Of a stretch of 64,000 nt of DNA, positions 58,319 to 64,000 are shown piece after piece. A program made the position numbers and the translations under genes. The notes below the pieces were generated by a model, which saw only the letters and a list, made by a program, of their open reading frames with translations, made no database searches and had not been told where the DNA came from. Every line of letters begins with the position of its first letter. Within the stretch, counting starts at the first letter, position 1. Origin of the DNA: Gemmatales bacterium (GTDB lineage Bacteria; Planctomycetota; Planctomycetia; Gemmatales; HRBIN36); assembly GCA_025060195.1 (NCBI GenBank), contig JANXCQ010000024.1, positions 1 to 64,000 on the forward strand, read 5' to 3'.

Positions 58319-59290
58319 TCACTCCGCCGGGAACAGAGGCGTACTGAGATACCGTTCGCCCAGATCGGGAATGATCACCACGATGACTTTGCCCGCGTTT
58401 TCGGGACGCCGGGCCACTTGGATGGCCGCCCACGTGGCCGCGCCCGCGCTTATGCCGCACAAAATTCCCTCCTCCCGCGCTAAACGACGCGAGGTCTCGA
58501 ACGCATCCTCGTCCTGGACGGTGATCACTTCATCAATGATGTTGAGATTGAGCACGTCGGGAATAAAGCCCGCACCGATCCCCTGAATGCGGTGTCGCCC
58601 AGGCTTTATCGGTTCTCCGCGGAGCCGTTGCGTAATCACTGGGCTCGCCGCCGGTTCCACCGCGATGCACTTAAAGGACGGTTTGCGCTTCTTGATCACT
58701 TCGCCCACGCCGGTAATCGTTCCGCCGGTACCGATGCCGCTGACCAGAATATCTACATTGCCCCCCGTATCGTTCCAGATCTCCTCCGCGGTGGTACGGC
58801 GATGGATCTCCGGATTCGCGGGGTTCTTGAACTGTTGCGGCATAAAGGCGTTCGGGGTCTTAGCAAGTATTTCCTCGGCTTTGGCCACGGCACCGCGCAT
58901 GCCCTGATCGCCCGGCGTCAGAATAATCTCGGCCCCGAAGGCACGGAGTAGCCGCCGACGCTCGATGCTCATCGTTTCAGGCATGGTTACAATCAGCTTG
59001 TAACCCTTAGCGGCGCAGGTAAACGCTAAGGCAATGCCCGTATTACCGCTGGTCGGCTCGATAATGATGGTTTCCCCGGGCTTAATTTTGCCTTCCCGCT
59101 CCGCGGCCTCGATCATGGCCACGCCGATGCGGTCTTTCACCGACCAGAGCGGGTTGAAATTTTCCAGCTTGGCCAGCACCGTCGCCTTGGCGTCACCGAC
59201 CACTCGACGAAGTCGCACCAACGGCGTGTGACCAATGGTTTCCGTGATGCTCTCATAGACGCGGCCGCGAAACGGCAAAGGAAAAGTCAT
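58319..59290 (-). CDS. cysK: Cysteine synthase A
   Basis: O-acetylserine sulfhydrylase. The PLP lysine is K52 in [11 protein letters not shown], followed by the phosphate-binding [11 protein letters not shown], a glycine-rich [13 protein letters not shown], and [11 protein letters not shown] near the end. The 323 residues are the family norm. It runs convergent to the exonuclease gene. CysE is not adjacent. Cysteine from this enzyme is the substrate of the desulfurase at 2513-3697. Confidence 0.93.
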   Translation of the reverse strand: MTFPLPFRGRVYESITETIGHTPLVRLRRVVGDAKATVLAKLENFNPLWSVKDRIGVAMIEAAEREGKIKPGETIIIEPTSGNTGIALAFTCAAKGYKLIVTMPETMSIERRRLLRAFGAEIILTPGDQGMRGAVAKAEEILAKTPNAFMPQQFKNPANPEIHRRTTAEEIWNDTGGNVDILVSGIGTGGTITGVGEVIKKRKPSFKCIAVEPAASPVITQRLRGEPIKPGRHRIQGIGAGFIPDVLNLNIIDEVITVQDEDAFETSRRLAREEGILCGISAGAATWAAIQVARRPENAGKVIVVIIPDLGERYLSTPLFPAE

Positions 59291-59324
59291 AGTCCGATAC
59301 TCCCAGTCAGGTTATCTCACCCCA

Positions 59325-59352
59325 ATTATCATATCGCCTTCAGGACGGTCAG
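59325..59352 (-). promoter_or_regulatory. Candidate cysK promoter
   Basis: On the minus strand, CTGACC (59347-59352) and GATAAT (59325-59330) are 16 bases apart, with 4/6 and 5/6 consensus matches. The cysK start lies 35 bases downstream. Confidence 0.4.
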
Positions 59353-59476
59353 GTCATGTGCCCGCTTGTATAACCGCAGGCGATTTTTCTTCCAGACCAA
59401 CCGCTACAAGCCATGCGTTCTGCGGGCTTCTTTGTTCGGTCTCCCCAGAAATTTTCATAGCCCTTTCACGATGCGG

Positions 59477-59505
59477 TTGCGACAATAAGTTCTATCTGGA
59501 ATAAT
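59477..59505 (+). promoter_or_regulatory. Candidate rlmN promoter
   Basis: TTGCGA (59477-59482) and AATAAT (59500-59505) are separated by 17 bases, matching consensus at 4/6 and 5/6. The start codon lies ~92 bases downstream. Confidence 0.45.
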
Positions 59506-59597
59506 AACAACGGGACTGGGCGTGCGCGCGAGCTCGGAAGGCGCTGCGAGCTCGAGCTTAGCCGGGCTAGCGAGAAAAGCCCACCCTGGGAAGGAGT

Positions 59598-60686
59598 ATG
59601 AACACGCCATTATTGTCTTTAGGATTGGAAGGTTTGATGAGTTGGGTGGAAGCGAGGAACTGGCCCCGCTTCCATGCGCGCCAGGTCTGGCGTTGGGTGT
59701 TCGTCCGACGCTGTCGTGACTTTTCCCAGATGACCGATGTGCCGAAACGTCTGCGCGAGGAATTGGCCGACCATCTGGATTTCTTCAGCACCCGCGTGGT
59801 TCGTGAGCAGCGGGCGAAGGACGGCACGTGTAAGCTACTCTTAGAACTGCGCGATAAGGAAACCATTGAGTGTGTCTTAATTCCCGAGCAAGAACGGCGG
59901 ACGGCCTGTATCAGCACACAGGTCGGTTGCGGCATGGGTTGTGTCTTCTGTGCGAGTGGCCTCAATGGCTTGGCGCGCAATCTCGACTGGTGGGAAATTC
60001 TGGAGCAATTGTTGCACCTGAGTGAGCGGTTGGCTCCGGCGGAACGACTCACGCACCTTGTGGTCATGGGCATGGGCGAACCGCTGGCCAATCTCGATAA
60101 CCTGTTACTCGCCCTTCGCTGGGCCACCGACCAACAGGGACTGGGGCTGAGCCAACGGCATGTTACCATCTCAACGGTGGGTCTGCCCGCCAAGATACGT
60201 CAACTGGCCGATTTACAGCTTTCCTACCACCTCGCGGTGTCGCTGCACGCGCCTAATGACGAACTGCGCAATCGTATCGTGCCGATCAACGCGCGTATCG
60301 GCATAGCGGCTATCCTGGAAGCGGCCGATTATTTCTTCCAGAAAACTGGTCGGCAAGTGACTTATGAATATGTGCTGCTGCGCGGGATCAATGACGGTGC
60401 GGAGCAAGCGCGACAACTAGGCCAACTGTTACGGGGGCGCCGCGCCCACGTGAATCTCATTCCGTTCAACGATGTGCCCGGATTGCCCTATCGCCGTCCC
60501 AGCGACGCCGCTCTTGCGGAGTTCATGACCATCTTGCGACACCACGGTGTCAGTGTCACGGTACGCAAGCGCAAAGGCTCGGAAATCGAAGCAGCCTGTG
60601 GTCAACTACGTCGGCAAATGCGCAACCAGGCCAAGGAATTCAGTGTGGCTACGGAACCTATCGTCGTGCCCGCCTCCATGGTATGA
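59598..60686 (+). CDS. rlmN: 23S rRNA (adenine2503-C2)-/tRNA methyltransferase RlmN
   Basis: A radical-SAM enzyme that methylates A2503 and A37 of some tRNAs. The CX3CX2C cluster is C111, C115, C118 (CGMGCVFC). Other motifs are MGMGEPLAN, HVTISTVGLP, VSLHAPNDELR and the C-terminal catalytic cysteine in EIEAACGQL. The start ATG follows GGAAGGAG. It is 362 residues, as expected. Confidence 0.94.
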   Translation: MNTPLLSLGLEGLMSWVEARNWPRFHARQVWRWVFVRRCRDFSQMTDVPKRLREELADHLDFFSTRVVREQRAKDGTCKLLLELRDKETIECVLIPEQERRTACISTQVGCGMGCVFCASGLNGLARNLDWWEILEQLLHLSERLAPAERLTHLVVMGMGEPLANLDNLLLALRWATDQQGLGLSQRHVTISTVGLPAKIRQLADLQLSYHLAVSLHAPNDELRNRIVPINARIGIAAILEAADYFFQKTGRQVTYEYVLLRGINDGAEQARQLGQLLRGRRAHVNLIPFNDVPGLPYRRPSDAALAEFMTILRHHGVSVTVRKRKGSEIEAACGQLRRQMRNQAKEFSVATEPIVVPASMV

Positions 60687-60753
60687 GTTTCTCTCCTCGC
60701 CACGCTATTTACTCCCGCGTTAGGCCAATTTCCTGCCGACAATTTTTTGCACC

Positions 60754-61476
60754 ATGCCTGCCCAGAGCCAGACCAGCATACAAATGGCGTTACGCGACCC
60801 GGACGTTGCTTTGATGCTGCGGGTGCGCGATGACGACCCCCAAGCGTTCGAAGAACTGGTACGGCGGTATCAGGACCGCCTGCTTACGGTGATGTACCAC
60901 CTGGTGGGCAATCGAGATGAAGCCGACGACCTAGCTCAGGAAGTCTTCCTGCGCGTCTACCGGCATCGCAAGGAATATCATCCACAAGCGAAGTTTTCCA
61001 CCTGGCTGTTCACCATTGCCCACCACCTGGCGCAAAATGTCTATCGCCGCCGACAACGGAAGCCCGAAGCCCAGCTCGACCTGAGCGATTCGGGCCTACT
61101 GGCACAGCAACCGCAGGAGCTTTGGTGCACCACACTGCCCGGGCCGGACGCCCAACTTCGCCACGAAGAGCTCAGTCAAGTTGTCCAATGGGCCATGGCC
61201 CAACTGAACGAGCGCCAGCGACTCGCTGTGGTGTTAAATAAGTTTGAAGACATGAGTTACCAGGAGATCGCCGACATCATGCAAATCTCAGTCAAGGCCG
61301 TGAAATCCTTATTGAGCCGGGCCCGTGCCCAATTGCGACAACTGTTAGCGCCGTATGTGCAAATGGAGATGCGTTCAGGTCAGTTGCCGCGAGCCTTACC
61401 CCACAACGCCACCGACGGGCCGCACGCCCCGGCCGGGAGCCAGCCACAACCCCATACAGCTGAACCCCATGAGTGA
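60754..61476 (+). CDS. ECF-type RNA polymerase sigma factor
   Basis: Sigma region 2 is in FEELVRRYQDRLLTVMYHLVGNRDEADDLAQEVFLRVYRH; region 4 with its helix-turn-helix is in LNERQRLAVVLNKFEDMSYQEIADIMQISVKAVKSLLSRARAQLR. A ~40-residue Pro/His-rich tail extends the C-terminus beyond the usual end. The next gene starts within its stop codon (ATGAGTGA) and is a candidate anti-sigma factor, so the pair likely forms a membrane-controlled regulatory switch. Confidence 0.9.
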   Translation: MPAQSQTSIQMALRDPDVALMLRVRDDDPQAFEELVRRYQDRLLTVMYHLVGNRDEADDLAQEVFLRVYRHRKEYHPQAKFSTWLFTIAHHLAQNVYRRRQRKPEAQLDLSDSGLLAQQPQELWCTTLPGPDAQLRHEELSQVVQWAMAQLNERQRLAVVLNKFEDMSYQEIADIMQISVKAVKSLLSRARAQLRQLLAPYVQMEMRSGQLPRALPHNATDGPHAPAGSQPQPHTAEPHE

Positions 61477-61966
61477 ACCGTCCTCACTTTCGGAACAAGA
61501 GCGTGAAGAACTGATCGCCTACCTGGACGGCGAACTCGATGCCGAGGCCGCCCGCGCTGTCGAGGAAAAACTCCAGCGCCACCCCGCCTGGCGCCGGGAG
61601 GCGGAACAACTCCAGGCCACCTGGCAAATGCTCGACTTCCTGCCTCAGGCCCACGCCCCGGCCAGTTTCACCGAACGCACGCTGACCGTCCTGCAAGCGA
61701 GTCAAGCCCGGCAACGCCGTTATCAGCGCCTGCGCCGGCTTCTCACGTACACGGCCTGGGCCGCTGCCGTCGCCTGTGCCGCGTTCCTCGGCTTCCAATA
61801 CGGTGTCTCGTCTCACCTTAGGTCGCCGGATGCGCCCTGGCCCCCGTCTGAGGAAGTTTTGCTCCTATTAGAACATCGTTCCTATTGGCCTTATTACGAG
61901 AAACTCGGCAGTTTCACCTTTCTCAAACAACTCGATCAGTCGGACTTGTTCCAAGAGGGAAATTAG
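61469..61966 (+). CDS. Probable anti-sigma factor, single membrane helix
   Basis: The 165-residue product starts ELIAYLDGELDAEAARAVEEKLQRHP, the helical N-terminal pattern of planctomycete anti-sigma domains, without the HX3CX2C zinc site of the ZAS type. One membrane helix follows (LTYTAWAAAVACAAFLGFQYGV), then ~55 residues outside. The ATG overlaps the sigma stop, indicating coupling and supporting the assignment. Confidence 0.75.
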   Translation: MSEPSSLSEQEREELIAYLDGELDAEAARAVEEKLQRHPAWRREAEQLQATWQMLDFLPQAHAPASFTERTLTVLQASQARQRRYQRLRRLLTYTAWAAAVACAAFLGFQYGVSSHLRSPDAPWPPSEEVLLLLEHRSYWPYYEKLGSFTFLKQLDQSDLFQEGN

Positions 61967-61967
61967 T

Positions 61968-62936
61968 ATGCTGAATCTGAACCGCATCCTCTCGGTGTCA
62001 GCGATTTTTGTCAACTGGCGTGTTCGAATCGGGATGTTAACGTTTACGGCTCTGGCAGCAATGGTAGGTTATCTCTGGGCCGTGGCCGAGCATTCTTCCT
62101 CCGCCTCCGCTCCATCTTCGGCTCATGTCGCGGCGTTGCGTCAGGCTTATCGCCAGTTCCTGCAAATGCCCGCCGAAAAGCGCCAACGCCTGCTCCAATT
62201 CGACCAAGCGCTGCGCGAAGAAGACGCCGCGACGCAGGCACGGCTGATACGCCTGATGGTGCGATATTGCGAATGGCTCGAACGACTGATGCCGGAGGAA
62301 CGCGCGTATCTCGACCAAGCCACGGACGACACCGACAAACTGGCCCGTGTCCGCGTTCTCAAAGAGCAGCAATGGATACGTACCTTACCTCGCGCCGACC
62401 AAGTCGCCCTGTCGGAAGCCCGCCAACGTTCCGAATCCGAGTATCGCCAACTACTCGAACGCCTCCGCGATCGCGAAAAACAACTCGACTGGGAGTGGAA
62501 CCTAGCCGCGGCCCCGGCCGAAGACCCGGAACTCGTCCGGACCGCCATCACACGTTGGGTCAAACAACTCAAGCCCCATTTGACGTCCGAAGAAGCCCAA
62601 TTACTCGCTGAGGCTCAAAAACGCGGCCGACCGGTTTACTTATGGGTGCTCGCGGAATTGTCGGAAAAGCACCGCTTACCAATTCCCCAAGACTTATACC
62701 GCCTGCGTCTGGTTTATCCGCCTGTTTCGCAATCGCGGTTGTGGCAGTTTCTCCGCAACGAACTCGATAGCGCCACACGTGCCGAGTTTGAGAAGCGTTT
62801 CCGCGACCCTGCAGAACGTGAACTCGCCCTAGCCGACCTTGTCCGCACGTATTGGCAGGCCCACCGCCAAGAACTTCAGCGGCTCCGCGAACAGGAATTG
62901 CGACGCCTTCGCGATAAACCCAAACCGAGTAAGTAA
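61968..62936 (+). CDS. Membrane-anchored coiled-coil hypothetical, third gene of the sigma operon
   Basis: I do not recognise the family with certainty. The product (322 residues) has an N-terminal membrane helix (LTFTALAAMVGYLWAVA) and then an almost wholly helical, Glu/Arg/Gln-rich body with repeats like RQFLQMPAEKRQRLLQFDQAL and YCEWLERLMPEERAYLDQA, a pattern seen in DUF3106-like proteins. It begins one base after the anti-sigma stop. The location suggests it is an envelope sensor or effector of the same sigma system. Confidence 0.65.
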   Translation: MLNLNRILSVSAIFVNWRVRIGMLTFTALAAMVGYLWAVAEHSSSASAPSSAHVAALRQAYRQFLQMPAEKRQRLLQFDQALREEDAATQARLIRLMVRYCEWLERLMPEERAYLDQATDDTDKLARVRVLKEQQWIRTLPRADQVALSEARQRSESEYRQLLERLRDREKQLDWEWNLAAAPAEDPELVRTAITRWVKQLKPHLTSEEAQLLAEAQKRGRPVYLWVLAELSEKHRLPIPQDLYRLRLVYPPVSQSRLWQFLRNELDSATRAEFEKRFRDPAERELALADLVRTYWQAHRQELQRLREQELRRLRDKPKPSK

Positions 62937-63038
62937 CCGCCCGCGCCGGACCTTGTCCCTTAGTGCGACTGTTGCTTACACGGCCAGTGCCATTGTTATT
63001 CCTGCGCCACTCCGTAAGTCCACAGTCGGGGAAATGTC

Positions 63039-63914
63039 TTATCTCCCCAACCAGACGTCGGCGCATACCAAGGCGAGCACACCCAAACTAATCACACTGT
63101 TCACGTGAAAAAACGCCAGGTTGATTCGATCGGGTTCGTGCCGACGCACCAGCCAATGCTCGATCACTAATAAAGCGGCGATGCCAACGACGCCCGCAAA
63201 ATACATGGTGCCCAGCGCAGCACTGAGACCAACGCCGATCAGGAATACAACCGTCAAAACGTGGCATGCGCGCGCTACCCATAACGCGGCCGGCACCCCC
63301 CAACGTGCGGGCAAGCTGAATAATCCCGCCCGACGATCAAAGTCCACGTCTTGCAACGCGTAAATGGTGTCAAAACCCGCCACCCAGAAAAGCACGGCCA
63401 AGCCGAGCCACACCGCCGGCCCGGCGAGTGTTCCCGTCAGCGCTATCCAAGTCGCCCACGGCGCTAACATCAGCGACGCCCCAAGCCAAAAGTGCGATAG
63501 CCACGTAAACCGCTTCGTGTACGAATACGCCAAGATGAACCCCAGAACCGGCACCGACAGATACAGAGGCCACCAGTTATTGTTGCTCGCGACGAAGATC
63601 GTCGTGGCCGCGATGAAACCCAGGGCGCACAGCGCGGTAAACACAGCCACGGAGGCCACCGATAGCCGACCTCTGGGTAAATGCCGATTGGCGGTGCGCG
63701 GATTAGCCGCATCATAGTGCCGATCGGCCAGGCGATTGAACCCCATGGCCGCACTTCGTGCCAAAACCATGCACAGCACGATGCCCAGCAGGTCGAGCCA
63801 GCGAAACGGTTCGCATTGCCAGGCTAACACAGCGCTGGCCAAGGCAAACGGTAACGCGAAGACGGTATGACTGAAGCGAATCAGCTCGAGGAAATCCCGT
63901 ACTCTCTGCCACAT
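63039..63914 (-). CDS. UbiA-family prenyltransferase, MqnP-type
   Basis: About eight membrane helices with two aspartate-rich motifs: NRLADRHYDAANPRT (binds the polyprenyl diphosphate) and DVDFDRRAGLFSLPARWG. The sequence resembles enzymes that prenylate an aromatic acid in the futalosine menaquinone route (MqnP), and 4-hydroxybenzoate octaprenyltransferase (UbiA) is the alternative. The 291 residues are normal. It runs convergent to the sigma operon. Confidence 0.85.
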   Translation of the reverse strand: MWQRVRDFLELIRFSHTVFALPFALASAVLAWQCEPFRWLDLLGIVLCMVLARSAAMGFNRLADRHYDAANPRTANRHLPRGRLSVASVAVFTALCALGFIAATTIFVASNNNWWPLYLSVPVLGFILAYSYTKRFTWLSHFWLGASLMLAPWATWIALTGTLAGPAVWLGLAVLFWVAGFDTIYALQDVDFDRRAGLFSLPARWGVPAALWVARACHVLTVVFLIGVGLSAALGTMYFAGVVGIAALLVIEHWLVRRHEPDRINLAFFHVNSVISLGVLALVCADVWLGR

Positions 63915-64000
63915 GGCGTCTCTCCGTCGCCAAACTCTGCCTCATTGTAAGGCGCGAGCTGATGGTTAACCGGTGCTCGGCCATGTGTACTGAGCATTGG

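Larger units (their letters stand above)
59291..59597. other. Divergent promoter region of cysK and rlmN
   Basis: About 300 bases without a gene. It holds two promoter candidates (see separate entries) and, at ~59527-59556, two copies of the palindrome CGAGCTCG that can pair into a hairpin in the rlmN leader. Confidence 0.5.

Overview
The window looks like chromosomal DNA of a planctomycete, probably a Gemmata-type lineage. The protein families support this: several Ser/Thr protein kinases, a VCBS/FG-GAP plus ASPIC-UnbV secreted protein, decayed TDAGL-type leucine-rich repeats, a zinc-ribbon/TM protein with a planctomycete DUF1559-like tail, diaminopimelate aminotransferase (DapL), a futalosine-type UbiA prenyltransferase, and an ECF sigma/anti-sigma pair followed by a lineage-type hypothetical. 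This is inference from families; no rRNA or tRNA gene was recognised.

Layout. 1-6057: the tail of a gene cut by the window edge, then leuA with a complete leucine attenuator in front, a cysteine desulfurase and priA. 6058-10539: a decayed zone with a CRISPR-like repeat pair, two broken LRR genes and about 2 kb without recognisable genes. 10540-13736: a tight run of membrane phosphatase, flippase-like protein and GT2 glycosyltransferase. 13830-20535: recJ, a K+ channel, rsmD, a CCA-adding-type enzyme and proB. 21365-30286: VCBS protein, DinB-like protein, PEBP lipoprotein, aspartokinase with a structured leader, a secreted hypothetical, glpK and a cyclophilin-like lipoprotein. 30469-34992: the conserved dnaX-ybaB-recR block and rpoN. 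35455-38140: a lone N-terminal transketolase half, then a second decayed zone with structured non-coding DNA and an IS5-family transposase remnant. 38141-48904: trmD, a membrane Ser/Thr kinase, a GntP permease, mnmA, a CehA/McbA-like protein, an MgtC/DUF4010 membrane protein with yjbQ, and dapL. 49022-63914: the 1185-residue zinc-ribbon protein, accD, a second kinase, nth, a TIM-barrel protein, pyrD, a PolB-like exonuclease, cysK, rlmN, the sigma/anti-sigma operon and a UbiA-family enzyme.

Most genes are housekeeping and stand alone or in pairs instead of in long operons. Amino-acid synthesis (leuA, lysC, dapL, proB, cysK), tRNA/rRNA modification (trmD, mnmA, rlmN, rsmD) and DNA repair/replication (priA, recJ, dnaX, recR, nth) are well represented. 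The clearest unusual signal is regulatory. In front of leuA there is a 16-codon peptide with seven leucine codons, an alternative antiterminator helix and an intrinsic terminator, which together make a textbook ribosome-mediated attenuator in a phylum where I do not recall one being described.
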